Source: Celeribacter indicus (lineage in GTDB: Bacteria; Pseudomonadota; Alphaproteobacteria; Rhodobacterales; Rhodobacteraceae). From it: DNA of 64,000 bases. The DNA lies in the NCBI RefSeq assembly GCF_000819565.1, contig NZ_CP004393.1:1674001-1738000 (forward strand), written 5' to 3'. Of the stretch, positions 1 through 8,842 are shown one piece after another (positions within the stretch are counted from its first letter, which is position 1; every line of letters starts with the position of its first letter). The notes under the pieces were generated by a model. That model was given only the letters and a program-made list of their open reading frames with translations. It was not told where the DNA came from and did not search any database. The position numbers and the translations under genes are program-made.

Positions 1-627
1 ATCGTCGTCACGCTGGGCACGATGACAATCTTCCGCGGTGTCATTTTTCTTCTGACCAATGGCAGCTGGGTCAATTCGCATCAGATGAGCATGGCTTTCA
101 AGAGCTTTCCCCGCGAGGCGATCCTCGGACTCCCGGTGCTTGGCTGGGTGGCGGTGATCGTGACGCTCGGGCTCGGGCTCGTGATGAGCCGCACCACATT
201 GGGGCGGGCTTTCTTTGCGGTGGGTGGCAATCCGCATGCGTCGGTCTACACCGGCATAAACGTGGGAAGGACGCAGTTCCTCGCCTTCGTGATTTCCGGC
301 ATGCTGGCCGGGCTGACAGGCTATCTCTGGGTCGCGCGCTATGCCGTAGCCTATGTCGACATCGCCGGAGGATTCGAACTCGATGTGGTCGCGGCCTGCG
401 TCATTGGCGGCGTGTCCATCGCGGGGGGTGTGGCGACAGTGGCTGGTGCCGTCCTCGGCGCGCTGTTCCTGGGAATTATCAAGAACGCGCTTCCGGTGAT
501 CGACGTCTCGCCCTTCTGGCAACTGGCCATTTCCGGTGCCGCGATCATCATCGCGGTGACCTTCAATTCGCGTGCAGGCCGCTCGAAAGGCCGCGTCATC
601 CTCAAATCCGCGGAGCATGCACAATGA
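1..627 (+). CDS. rhaP: Rhamnose-type ABC transporter permease, 5'-truncated
   Basis: Inner-membrane permease of a sugar ABC importer of the ribose/rhamnose (BPD_transp_2) family. The frame is open from base 1, so the start lies outside the window; about 208 C-terminal residues are seen. Hydrophobic segments alternate with the family pattern, including GxxxxA(S)VYTGINVGR and [19 protein letters not shown], typical of RbsC-like permeases. The stop overlaps the next permease gene (ATGA, 624-627), and the following mutarotase and kinase point to L-rhamnose, matching the order rhaP-rhaQ-rhaU-rhaK known from rhizobia. The substrate is inferred from context, not from the permease itself. Confidence 0.85.
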   Translation: MVVTLGTMTIFRGVIFLLTNGSWVNSHQMSMAFKSFPREAILGLPVLGWVAVIVTLGLGLVMSRTTLGRAFFAVGGNPHASVYTGINVGRTQFLAFVISGMLAGLTGYLWVARYAVAYVDIAGGFELDVVAACVIGGVSIAGGVATVAGAVLGALFLGIIKNALPVIDVSPFWQLAISGAAIIIAVTFNSRAGRSKGRVILKSAEHAQ

Positions 628-1631
628 GCCATATCGAATCCCGAACCGCGAACACGCCGCGTCTGATCCCCGATCGCCTTACGAGCCCGGCGACCCGGAT
701 CCTCAAAAGCTGGGAGAGCCTGCTCCTGCTCGTGGCGATCGGAATCTTCGTCCTCAATTCGTTTGCCTCTCCCTACTTCCTCAACGCATGGAATCTTTCA
801 GACGCGACGTTCAATTTCACGGAAAAGGCGATGATCGCCTTCGCCATGACACTTCTCATCATCTCGGGAGAGATCGACCTCTCCGTGGCGTCCATCATCG
901 CGCTGTCGTCCACCGCCATGGGGCTCGTGATGCAGGCAGGATTCGGCACGCCCGCCATCGTGGCGGCCGGGCTTCTGACCGGTCTGCTTTGCGGGGCGTT
1001 CAACGGCATTCTGGTCACACGCCTCGGCCTTCCGTCCATCGTCGTGACCATCGGGACGATGAGCCTGTTTCGCGGCATAAGCTACATCATCCTGGGCGAT
1101 GGGGCCTTCCGCGGCTATCCCGCGGATTTCGCGTGGTTCGGGCAGGGCTACGCGTTCTGGGTGATCACGGTCGAGATGGTGTTCTTCGTCCTGCTTGCGG
1201 TGGTCTATGGCGTGCTGCTGCACAAGACGAACTTCGGGCGGACGGTCTATGCCATCGGCAACAATGCCACTGCCGCGACATTCTCGGGCGTTCGCGTCGA
1301 ACGCGTGAAACTCATCCTGTTCCTTCTGACCGGGCTCATGTCGGGGCTGGCCTCGGTCTGCCTGACCTCGCGCCTCGGCTCGACGCGCCCGTCCATCGCA
1401 TCCGGGATGGAACTCGAGATCGTGACCATGGTGGTGCTCGGCGGGGTCAATATCCTCGGCGGCTCCGGATCGCTCCCCGGCGTGGTGATCGCGGCCTTCG
1501 TCATGGGGCTTGTGACCTTCGGGCTGGGACTTCTGAACGTGCCGGGCATCGTCATGTCCATCGTCGTGGGCGCGCTTCTGATCGGGGTCATCGCCCTGCC
1601 GCGCATCTACAGGAACCTCCGGAGGAAATGA
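624..1631 (+). CDS. rhaQ: Rhamnose-type ABC transporter permease
   Basis: Second permease of the same importer, 335 residues, full length for RbsC-like proteins. A hydrophilic N-terminus of about 30 residues is followed by many hydrophobic helices; the conserved stretches [20 protein letters not shown] and [15 protein letters not shown] are typical of the family. The two permeases probably form a heterodimeric channel fed by a periplasmic binding protein and an ATPase encoded upstream of the window. Start ATG overlaps the upstream stop by 4 bases and its own stop overlaps the mutarotase start region, so translation is likely coupled. Confidence 0.9.
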   Translation: MSHIESRTANTPRLIPDRLTSPATRILKSWESLLLLVAIGIFVLNSFASPYFLNAWNLSDATFNFTEKAMIAFAMTLLIISGEIDLSVASIIALSSTAMGLVMQAGFGTPAIVAAGLLTGLLCGAFNGILVTRLGLPSIVVTIGTMSLFRGISYIILGDGAFRGYPADFAWFGQGYAFWVITVEMVFFVLLAVVYGVLLHKTNFGRTVYAIGNNATAATFSGVRVERVKLILFLLTGLMSGLASVCLTSRLGSTRPSIASGMELEIVTMVVLGGVNILGGSGSLPGVVIAAFVMGLVTFGLGLLNVPGIVMSIVVGALLIGVIALPRIYRNLRRK

Positions 1632-1945
1632 TGGAGAAATATGCTTTCCGCATGGTGTTGAATGAAGGACAGCTCGGCGAATACCGCAAGCGTCACGAAG
1701 AGATCTGGCCGGAACTGGTCGAACTGCTGAAGGAGGCCGGGGTAGAGGACTATTCGATCCACTACGATCCGGAGACGCGACACCTCTTTGGCGTGCTCTG
1801 GCGGCGCGAGGATCACGCGATGGCGGCGCTGCCTGATCATCCGGTGATGAAACGCTGGTGGGCGCACATGGCGGACATCATGGAAACGCATCCCGACAAT
1901 CGTCCCAGGGAGCAAGCGCTCGAAACCGTGTTTCATTTGCCATGA
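1631..1945 (+). CDS. rhaM: L-rhamnose mutarotase
   Basis: Interconverts the alpha and beta anomers of L-rhamnose in the cytoplasm (RhaM/RhaU family, dimeric ferredoxin-like fold). The 104 residues equal the usual family length. Family features visible: an N-terminal EKYAFRMVL strand, the HEEIWPEL motif with its conserved His/Glu/Trp, a [14 protein letters not shown] strand and the WW pair in [13 protein letters not shown] chose the second of two adjacent ATGs (1628, 1631) because GGAGG at 1621-1625 is then 5 bases upstream. The stop overlaps the kinase start (1942). This gene is the best single marker that the operon handles rhamnose. Confidence 0.93.
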   Translation: MEKYAFRMVLNEGQLGEYRKRHEEIWPELVELLKEAGVEDYSIHYDPETRHLFGVLWRREDHAMAALPDHPVMKRWWAHMADIMETHPDNRPREQALETVFHLP

Positions 1946-3333
1946 GCCGACAGATGACAGTGCCAAGACATATCGCTGTCCTCGATGTTGGCAAGACAAA
2001 CGCCAAGCTTGCGCTGGTCGATGGAGAGACCCTGAAGGAGATTGCTGTAGTCACCCGTCCGAACAACGTGTTGCAGGGGCCGCCGTGGCCGCATTTCGAC
2101 CTCGACGGACATTGGGCGTTCTTCCTCGAACATCTTGCGGCGTTTCAGACGAGCCACGGGATTGACGCCATTTCCGTGACCACCCATGGAGCTGCGGCGG
2201 TTCTGCTGGACACGGAGGGCGCGCTGGCCGCTCCGATGCTCGATTACGAACATGACGGGCCGGACCGGATGGCGACGGATTACGACGCGATCCGGCCGCC
2301 GTTTTCCGAGACCGGATCCGCGCGCCTTGCCATGGGGCTGAACCTCGGCGCGCAGCTCCATTGGCAGTTTCGGAGCGATCCTGCCCTGGCGGCGCGCACG
2401 GCGCATGTGCTTACCTATCCGCAATACTGGGGGTACAAGCTCACCGGGGTCATGGCGACGGATGTGACCTCTCTCGGGTGCCATACTGACCTGTGGAACC
2501 CTTGGAAAGGCGGCTTTTCGATGCTCGTGGAGCGGCTGGGACTGTCGGGCAGACTTGCCCCCGCGCACCGCTCCGGCGATGTGCTCGGGACAGTGACAGA
2601 GGACATTGCCGCGCGCACGGGGCTGTCCACGGAAACGCCGGTGGTCTGCGGCATACATGATTCCAACGCGTCGCTCCTGCCACATGTTCTTGGCCGGACT
2701 GGAGCATTCTCGGTAGTCTCCACCGGCACCTGGGTCGTGGCCATGTCCGTCCGGGGGGAGGCGACCGCGCTCGATCCCGATCGCGACACGCTGGTCAACG
2801 TCAATGCGCTGGGCCAGGCTGTGCCTTCCGCCCGGTTCATGGGCGGGCGCGAATACGAGATCGTTCGCGCGGGCGGCGAGGTTGCCGTGAGGGAGGCGGA
2901 CCGCGCAGAGATTCTGGACAAATCCATCATGCTCCTGCCCGCCGTCGAGCCGGGATCGGGGCCTTTCCAGGGGCGCGAGGCCCGCTGGACCGGCGAGCCG
3001 GGGACGCACGGGGCGCGCATGGCCGCGCTCGGCTTCTATCTCGCCCTGATGACCAGGACCTGCCTCGACCTCGTGGGCGCGAAGGGCCCGGTCATCGTCG
3101 AAGGGCCGTTTGCGCGCAATTCCGAATATCTGGACATGCTTGCCAGCCTGCATGAGGACGGCGTCGAGATTGCGGAGTCCGCGACCGGCACCTCCGTCGG
3201 GGCCGCGATGCTTTTCGCCCGGCAGGCCTCCCCGCCCGCAACCCGCCGGGTAACCCCACGACAGAGAGCGCGGCTTGCGGACTACGCGGCGCATTGGCGC
3301 GCCGCAGTTGAAGGAGAGACGACATGCGCCTGA
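1942..3333 (+). CDS. rhaK: FGGY-family carbohydrate kinase, probable rhamnose kinase
   Basis: ATP-dependent sugar kinase of 463 residues, cytoplasmic. The N-terminal phosphate-1 motif [11 protein letters not shown] lies near residue 10, and the phosphate-2/adenosine region [12 protein letters not shown] lies in the second half, as in FGGY kinases. In rhizobia the equivalent rhaK phosphorylates rhamnose and is also needed for its uptake; here that is inferred from position after rhaM. The start at 1942 overlaps the mutarotase stop (ATGA); an in-frame ATG at 1954 is the alternative. The stop overlaps the following lactate dehydrogenase gene by 10 bases. Confidence 0.88.
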   Translation: MSRQMTVPRHIAVLDVGKTNAKLALVDGETLKEIAVVTRPNNVLQGPPWPHFDLDGHWAFFLEHLAAFQTSHGIDAISVTTHGAAAVLLDTEGALAAPMLDYEHDGPDRMATDYDAIRPPFSETGSARLAMGLNLGAQLHWQFRSDPALAARTAHVLTYPQYWGYKLTGVMATDVTSLGCHTDLWNPWKGGFSMLVERLGLSGRLAPAHRSGDVLGTVTEDIAARTGLSTETPVVCGIHDSNASLLPHVLGRTGAFSVVSTGTWVVAMSVRGEATALDPDRDTLVNVNALGQAVPSARFMGGREYEIVRAGGEVAVREADRAEILDKSIMLLPAVEPGSGPFQGREARWTGEPGTHGARMAALGFYLALMTRTCLDLVGAKGPVIVEGPFARNSEYLDMLASLHEDGVEIAESATGTSVGAAMLFARQASPPATRRVTPRQRARLADYAAHWRAAVEGETTCA

Positions 3334-4469
3334 AGGATTGTCACAATTTCCACGACTTTCGCAGGCTCGCGCAGCGGCGTGTTCCGGGGCCGATCTTCCA
3401 CTATATCGACGGCGGCGCGGATGACGAGGTGACGCTGCGGCGCAACACGGAGGCCTTCGGAGCCGTCGATCTCGTGCCCAACGTGCTGCGTGGGGTGACA
3501 GATGTGGATCTCTCGACCGAGATCATGGGGCAGAAGCTCGAGTTGCCTGTCTATCTCTCGCCCACCGCGCTTCAGCGCCTGTTTCATCACGAGGGTGAGC
3601 GCGCCACGGCGGGAGCGGCGGCGAAATTCGGCACGATGTTCGGCGTGTCCTCCCTCGGCACGGTCTCCATGGCCGAGCTCGCCGCAAAACATCCCACGCC
3701 GCAGGTCTATCAGTTCTATTTTCACAAGGATCGGGGCCTCAATTCCGCGATGATGCAGGCCGCCAGGGACAGCGGCATCAATGTGATGATGCTCACCGTG
3801 GACAGCATTACAGGCGGCAACCGCGAACGGGATCTGCGCACGGGGTTCTCGATCCCCTTCCGCCTCACGTTTGGTGGCATGCTGCAATTCGCGCTCAAGC
3901 CGATGTGGGGGATCAACTATGTCACCCATGAGAAATTCAGCCTGCCGCAGCTGGATGCCCATATCGACATGCGGGGTGATGCCCTGACCATCGGGCGCTA
4001 TTTCACCGAGATGCTCGATCCGTCAATGAATTGGGACGATGTGGAGCGGATGGTCGCCGAATGGGGCGGGCCGTTCTGTCTCAAGGGGGTGATGAGCGTC
4101 GAGGATGCGAGGCGGGCGGCGGAAATCGGCTGTCAGGGCATTGTCCTTTCGAACCACGGCGGCAGGCAGCTCGACGGTTCGCGGACAGGCTTCGATCAGC
4201 TCGACGAAATTGTCCAGGCGCTCGGCGACAGGCTCGACGTGATGGTCGACGGAGGCTTTCAGCGCGGCACTCACGTGCTCAAGGCCCTGGCGCTCGGAGC
4301 CAAGGCGGTGGGTCTCGGGCGTGCCTATCTCTATGCCCTTGCGGCGGCGGGGCAGCCGGGGGTCGAGCGGATGCTGGGCCAGCTCACTGCCGAGATCACC
4401 CGCGGCATGCGCCTGATGGGCGTGACACGTGTCTCCGAACTGACGCCGGACATGCTGCGCCGGTCCTGA
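3324..4469 (+). CDS. lldD: FMN-dependent L-lactate dehydrogenase (LldD-like)
   Basis: Member of the FMN-dependent alpha-hydroxyacid dehydrogenase family, 381 residues, probably oxidising L-lactate to pyruvate at the membrane or in the cytoplasm. Visible are the N-terminal IFHYIDGGADDEVTLRRN segment, GVSSLGTVSMAELA, the flavin-binding VMVDGGFQRGTHVLKALALG and the catalytic motif SNHGGRQLDGS, whose His278 is the expected active-site base. It overlaps the kinase gene by 10 bases, so it is cotranscribed with rhamnose genes, where L-lactaldehyde and L-lactate are possible end products. A related 2-hydroxyacid oxidase specificity cannot be excluded. Confidence 0.88.
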   Translation: MRLKDCHNFHDFRRLAQRRVPGPIFHYIDGGADDEVTLRRNTEAFGAVDLVPNVLRGVTDVDLSTEIMGQKLELPVYLSPTALQRLFHHEGERATAGAAAKFGTMFGVSSLGTVSMAELAAKHPTPQVYQFYFHKDRGLNSAMMQAARDSGINVMMLTVDSITGGNRERDLRTGFSIPFRLTFGGMLQFALKPMWGINYVTHEKFSLPQLDAHIDMRGDALTIGRYFTEMLDPSMNWDDVERMVAEWGGPFCLKGVMSVEDARRAAEIGCQGIVLSNHGGRQLDGSRTGFDQLDEIVQALGDRLDVMVDGGFQRGTHVLKALALGAKAVGLGRAYLYALAAAGQPGVERMLGQLTAEITRGMRLMGVTRVSELTPDMLRRS

Positions 4470-5452
4470 GGACATTCATCCCGCATCCAGTGTCTCCCGC
4501 GCCGGATCGGATGTGACGAAACCGCCGTCCAGCGGTGCCGCCGTTCTGCCGAGGCCCCGGAACACATGAAAAACTCATGGGTTAAGAACTCACGGGTTCG
4601 GGGCCTGCGAGGTGGCGGGAACAGGCCATGCACTTCATTTCGCACGGAGCGTCCTTTTGGGGAGGCGCCGGCCCATGTCATTCTGGGACTCCTGTGGTTG
4701 CCGCCCGTAGTGCAAGACCTTTCCGACCGTTCAGGCATGTGATCGAGCGCGAGCTTCTGTCCGGCCTGAGTGTGCGACCTTTTCCAGAAGCCGCGGGCCG
4801 GGATGATTATCGGCGGGTCGGGTCCATATCTACTTCTCGAGCTTTCAACTCGTGTTCCAGAACTGGTTTTCCTAATCTGGATCTGTTCGATCGCTTTGCC
4901 CATGCGGTTGCCAGTTCCTCTTCGACTTGCAGGGTCAGGGGCAGCGCCCCGATACTGGCGGACTTGGCGAGCTGGTTCAGGTTGCTGGCGAGGCGCATGT
5001 TACCGAGCATCCCCAGTATCCGGGCCAGTGCCGCATGGTCTTTCGCCGGAGCCTGTCCACCCGTGCGGCGGGGAGCAGATCACCGTCAAACAGCCGGGCC
5101 TTGATGAAGCTGCCGAGCGGCATGCCTGCCGCCGCAGTCTCCAGCCTCTGACGTTCTTCGGCATTCAGTCTCAGGGAAAAGGGAGGTGGTTTCTTCGCCT
5201 TGCACCGCACAGGGAACTTGGCTGCGTCGGTAAAAACAGGCTGTGCATGTTCAGTGTGTTGGCGCGCGAGATGGGTCATGGCTCCATCTCCGGCAACAGG
5301 GCTTCATGCGAAGCATCCAGCGCCTTTTGAACTTCCGGTTCTGACGCGATCATCTGCGACCACTCCCAGTTCTTCCAGCAGTTCGGGAAGAGATGGCGGT
5401 TCTGGTTTGTCCCTCTCACCCGCACCATCCCGACATCTCCCGTCTTCCCGCG
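4470..5452. other. Gene-poor stretch with mobilisation-gene debris
   Basis: Almost 1 kb between convergent genes with no intact reading frame that I recognise. The only meaningful coding signal is the frameshifted MobC-like relic at 4807-5279 on the minus strand. Just upstream of it on the same strand (about 5276-5390) is a short open tail whose stop overlaps the relic's ATG (ATGA), as if a further gene of a mobilisation operon once preceded it. No terminal inverted repeats or relaxase gene were seen. Confidence 0.6.
4807..5279 (-). pseudogene. Frameshifted MobC-like plasmid mobilisation protein
   Basis: The first frame (5279 down to about 5045) encodes KKPPPFSLRLNAEERQRLE followed by AAAGMPLGSFIKARLFDGD, which matches the N-terminal ribbon-helix-helix-like part of alphaproteobacterial MobC/relaxosome accessory proteins. 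The expected continuation, KDHAALARILGMLGN then RLASNLNQLAKSASIGALP, lies in a different frame (about 5047 down to 4807), so at least one indel near 5045-5060 broke the gene; homology appears to change frame again near 4880. No relaxase follows. I recognise the family from memory of its signature; it is best read as a relic of an integrated or decayed mobilisable element. Confidence 0.6.
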
Positions 5453-6532
5453 TCATCCCTCTCCGCCGGGGCGCGCCGCGTGCAGGGGGGCGGGCGGCGG
5501 GGAGAGGAGCCTGTTGCGCGCGTTGATCACTGTCACCAGTTCCACCGCTTCCGTCACCGAGAGCATGCGTCGTGCGGGCGGATAGCTGCGCCCGACGTCG
5601 CTCCCGGCGATGCCGGGACAGGCTGCGAGGAGGGAGGCACGGAGCAGCGGGCCGAGGCGGCGCAGCGCCTGCGGGCCGGGATAGAGCGTCTCGACCGGGA
5701 GCCCGTTGGCGAGGATGATCTCGTGCCGCCGGGTGAACAGCGTCACATAGGTGATCCGCGTCTTGCCGCGCATGCTCTGGATGCGCGGCAGGCCGGTGAG
5801 CGCCTTTGCCGGCGCCAGGATCTCGGCCGCCCCGAACAGGAAGTCGCAGGCCGCGTCCCGGATCAGGATGCGGTGATCGGGCGAGACGACCGTCTCCCTC
5901 GCGGGGCAGTCCGGGCCCATGCTGCCGGGTTTCAGCAGCACGGGTTTCCCGCGCTCCTCCGCCTGCGTGAGGTCGAGGGTGCGGCGCCCGACCCAGAGCA
6001 GGGGCACATCGCCGTGATCGCGCGTCGTCACCAGCGTGCCCGGCTCCAGCGCGGCGACATCCTGCGGCCCTTCCGGCGTCGCGATCGCGGTCCCCGGTGC
6101 GAAGCAGGAAAAATCGGCGAAATCGAGATTGCCGTCATCGTCGCCGCCGGCGCCCGCCGGTTTGTCCGCCTGCGAATACCGCACCGTCTCGGGCCCGGCC
6201 GGGACACCGCCGAGGTCGATCAGGAAGGGGCGTTCGGCGATCAGCAGATGTTCGTCGCCCGCGCCCAGCCCCTGTTCGATATCGGGCTGGACGGAGGTCT
6301 TCGGCATCACCACGGACCCGTCCGGGCCCTGGATCGTGACGAATTGCCCGTTGCGGAATTCCTCGACGCCGTCGCCCACCTGTTCGACGATGACGGTATA
6401 GAGCGCCTCACGCGGGCCGAGGGCCGTCACCCCCTCGACCGTCACGACGCGTTCGGCACCGTTCCCCTGTCCGTAAAAGCGCGTATAGGTGCCGATCTGG
6501 TCGCCGCGGAGCCGGAGCGTGATCATGGCCAT
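5453..6532 (-). CDS. Hint-domain protein
   Basis: Protein of 359 residues carrying a Hedgehog/intein (Hint) autoprocessing-type domain. About 140 N-terminal residues of unknown, acidic character precede SCFAPGTAIATPEGPQDV, where Cys143 is the position of the nucleophilic residue, followed by the second block VVSPDHRILI with its conserved Asp-His. Such Hint_2 proteins are common in Rhodobacteraceae and are often secreted or RTX-linked, but no signal peptide or calcium repeats are visible here. The natural role is unknown. It lies 100 bases downstream of the Slam-like gene on the same strand. The usual C-terminal intein His-Asn pair is not seen, so splicing is unlikely. Confidence 0.85.
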   Translation of the reverse strand: MAMITLRLRGDQIGTYTRFYGQGNGAERVVTVEGVTALGPREALYTVIVEQVGDGVEEFRNGQFVTIQGPDGSVVMPKTSVQPDIEQGLGAGDEHLLIAERPFLIDLGGVPAGPETVRYSQADKPAGAGGDDDGNLDFADFSCFAPGTAIATPEGPQDVAALEPGTLVTTRDHGDVPLLWVGRRTLDLTQAEERGKPVLLKPGSMGPDCPARETVVSPDHRILIRDAACDFLFGAAEILAPAKALTGLPRIQSMRGKTRITYVTLFTRRHEIILANGLPVETLYPGPQALRRLGPLLRASLLAACPGIAGSDVGRSYPPARRMLSVTEAVELVTVINARNRLLSPPPAPLHAARPGGEG

Positions 6533-6632
6533 CCGGAGGGACTCCCAAGGGTGATACAGACATTAGAAGTAGTCTGTGCTGCCTTTGGGGGTGATCACAT
6601 CTGCTTGAGCGGGGACGGCGGGGGCGGACCGC

Positions 6633-7766
6633 TCAAAAGTCCTGGCGCAGGCTCAGGGCGCAGTCGAGGCTGTCGTAGTCGTAGAGCGCCACGTTGGACT
6701 CGTGGAACCGCGCGGTGCATTCGAGCCGCGGCTGCGTGTCGAGGACGCGGAGCTTCTCGTGCGACAGGGCGAGGCTCAGGTCGTAGATCCGGTCCTCGCG
6801 CGGATGGGTGAGGGCGGTGAAATCGGCGTCGAAGCCGCGCAGTTCCGCCCCGGCGCCCGCCTCCCATGTGAGGCCGGAGCGGGTCGCGCGGCGATAGCCG
6901 AGGCCGAGGCTGGCGGCGCCATAGGCGTAATGGTCGGCGCGGGTGCGGGCGCGGTCGAGCCCGGCGCTGAGGGTGACGCGCGCGCGGGGGGAGACGAGGC
7001 GGCTGTAGCTCAGGTCCAGCGCGGCGAAGGGGCCGTCCATGTAGTCGCGGGTCTCGAAGTCGCGGTATTGCACCAGCACGGAGCCGCGCAGCGTTCCGGC
7101 GTCCGACAGCGCGCGGGTGGCGGAGAGGGCGGCGCCCGCGCCCTGCCAGTCGGGGGCGCTGTCCGCGTCATGGGCGGGATAGGCCGTAGCCGAGGCGAGG
7201 GCCGCGACGGTCCAGGTCCGGCGGGGCAGGATCCAGGTGTGGCTCAGGGCGAGGGCGCCGGTGACCAGGCGCAGGGCGGGATCGTCGTACCAGGCGCCGC
7301 CGAGCGAGATCCGCAGGCCGAGTTCGCGGCCCGGCGCATAGGCGGAGGTGGCGTTCGCCGCGGTGTCGAGGCGCAGGCCCAGCCCGCTTTTCTCGCGCTC
7401 GTCGGCAAGATCGAATGTGCCGACCCCGGTCTCGAAGCGGTCATGCGAACTGGTGCGGGCGATGTTGGTGGAGGGCAGCACGGCGAGGCCGGCGGCGAAG
7501 CCGAGCGGGCGGTCGCGGCGGATCTGCTGCAGTGCCGTGAGATAGGCATCGGTGCGGCGCGTGTCCCCGGCATCGTTCAGCGCGAGCCAGCGCAGGCGGC
7601 GATAGGCGCTCTCGGGCCGGCCCGCCGCAAGCTCCGCATCCGCGCGCGCCGCGTGGAAGAGGATCGCGCGCGGGTCGAGCGCCGCGGCGGGGGCGGCGAG
7701 AAGGCCCAGACCGAGGAGCGCGGCCCTGAGGAGCGTGACCCTGAGGAGCGGGAGCAGGCGGGGCAT
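6633..7766 (-). CDS. Slam-like outer-membrane protein (DUF560)
   Basis: Predicted surface lipoprotein assembly modulator: an outer-membrane protein that moves lipoproteins to the cell surface in Neisseria and relatives. From the chosen ATG (7766, GGAG 7 bases upstream) the 377 residues comprise a signal peptide (LLRAALLGLGLLAAPAAA), a short helical TPR-like region with PESAYRRLRWLALND, then a long run of alternating amphipathic strands ending in the aromatic terminal residue of LRQDF, as in beta-barrel proteins. A GTG at 7799 overlapping the upstream stop is an alternative start. It is shorter than neisserial Slams (about 490), mainly in the N-terminal part. Pairing with a lipoprotein just upstream strongly supports the call; the family assignment is by pattern only. 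Confidence 0.72.
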   Translation of the reverse strand: MPRLLPLLRVTLLRAALLGLGLLAAPAAALDPRAILFHAARADAELAAGRPESAYRRLRWLALNDAGDTRRTDAYLTALQQIRRDRPLGFAAGLAVLPSTNIARTSSHDRFETGVGTFDLADEREKSGLGLRLDTAANATSAYAPGRELGLRISLGGAWYDDPALRLVTGALALSHTWILPRRTWTVAALASATAYPAHDADSAPDWQGAGAALSATRALSDAGTLRGSVLVQYRDFETRDYMDGPFAALDLSYSRLVSPRARVTLSAGLDRARTRADHYAYGAASLGLGYRRATRSGLTWEAGAGAELRGFDADFTALTHPREDRIYDLSLALSHEKLRVLDTQPRLECTARFHESNVALYDYDSLDCALSLRQDF

Positions 7767-7795
7767 GTCGGGGCTCCGGCGGTGCGCCGCCCGGA

Positions 7796-8554
7796 TCACC
7801 GGGGTGCGCAGACCGTCGTTTCGCAGACGGCATAGGCGCCGTCGAGGTCGTAGAGGGTCGCGTCCCCGTCGTCGAGGATGTTGACGTTGCCCTCGATGCC
7901 GCCGACCGCGGCCAGGGCGCTCTCCACCTGGTCGATGTCGAGGGAGACGAGGGCCTCCTTGTCGACGCGATAGAAATTCCCGTCCATGTCGACGTAGAGT
8001 TCGTATTTCTCGTTGGCAGCGGTCGAAAGAACCCCGGTGCCGTTCGCGGAAATCGCGGCAATTCCGGTGTCGGACTCCTCGGTGATGCTGCCGGCATAGG
8101 TCACCTCGCCGGAGAGCGGGGTGACCTGGCCATGGGCATGTTCGGGCACCGGGAAATAGGCGCTGTCGATGTGGTTGTTGTGGAGCTTGCCCGACACCTC
8201 TCCGGTTCCGAAATTCGCGGTCATGGACATTTCCCCGACGAAGGCGCCGCGCGTGTCCAGCAGGCTTTCCGCCGCGATGGCATAGATCCCCGACATCTCC
8301 GCCGTATCCTGCACCTGCCTGATATCGTCCCTGGTCAGCGGATCGGTATGTCCGGTCAGGTCCTGGGCGGCCGCGACGTCGAGGGTGAGGTCGTGCACCC
8401 TGTTGTAATCCTCATAGGTGCGCTGATCGTCGCCGGTGCCGCTGCCGGGAGGCGCGGGGGCGACCGGCGGCGGGGCGACGTCGTCCTCGCTGATGCGGCA
8501 GGCGGTGAGCGACAGGCAGAGAAGCGGAACGAGCAGGGGGGAAATGCGCGACAT
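7796..8554 (-). CDS. TbpB-like surface lipoprotein, probable Slam substrate
   Basis: Lipoprotein of 252 residues with signal peptide and lipobox LTAC (Cys19). A Pro/Gly-rich linker (about 26-42) precedes a helical stretch and then a beta-rich half. Residues 108-127 (GEMSMTANFGTGEVSGKL and following) match the strand-turn-strand signature of TbpB/Slam-cargo barrels, where a xxDFxxxxxxGxL pattern recurs. Two cysteines near the C-terminus (CETTVC) may pair. It is transcribed with the Slam-like gene, which follows within 30 bases. No ligand can be deduced; it carries no obvious metal or haem motif. Confidence 0.7.
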   Translation of the reverse strand: MSRISPLLVPLLCLSLTACRISEDDVAPPPVAPAPPGSGTGDDQRTYEDYNRVHDLTLDVAAAQDLTGHTDPLTRDDIRQVQDTAEMSGIYAIAAESLLDTRGAFVGEMSMTANFGTGEVSGKLHNNHIDSAYFPVPEHAHGQVTPLSGEVTYAGSITEESDTGIAAISANGTGVLSTAANEKYELYVDMDGNFYRVDKEALVSLDIDQVESALAAVGGIEGNVNILDDGDATLYDLDGAYAVCETTVCAPR

Positions 8555-8842
8555 GAAGGCCTCGGGGAATGATTTGGCGAATATGTGCGGGAGGTTAGCG
8601 GGACCGCGCGCCCCGCGCGAGGCCGGGGAGGACCGCGCCGGGCAAATGCGGGGGAGTGTTGCCGACGCCCCACAACGCGCGGGCGCCGGGACGGCGGCGG
8701 TAGCGGGTCCGCCGGACCGGTGCAGGGGGCGGGAATCGCCTTGCGCAGAGGGCCATTCGCCCCTAGAAGGGCGCTTGATTTACATGGTCGCTGCCCGGCG
8801 GCCCGATAAAGACGTGACACAAGACGTAAAAAGGACGCCAAG
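8555..8842. other. Divergent intergenic region
   Basis: 288 bases between the minus-strand lipoprotein gene and the plus-strand trigger factor gene. It must hold promoters for both. It is very GC-rich with several short inverted repeats, but I see no convincing -35/-10 pair; the least GC-rich stretch is 8775-8832, next to tig, which ends in an AAAAAGGACG ribosome-binding site. Confidence 0.5.
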
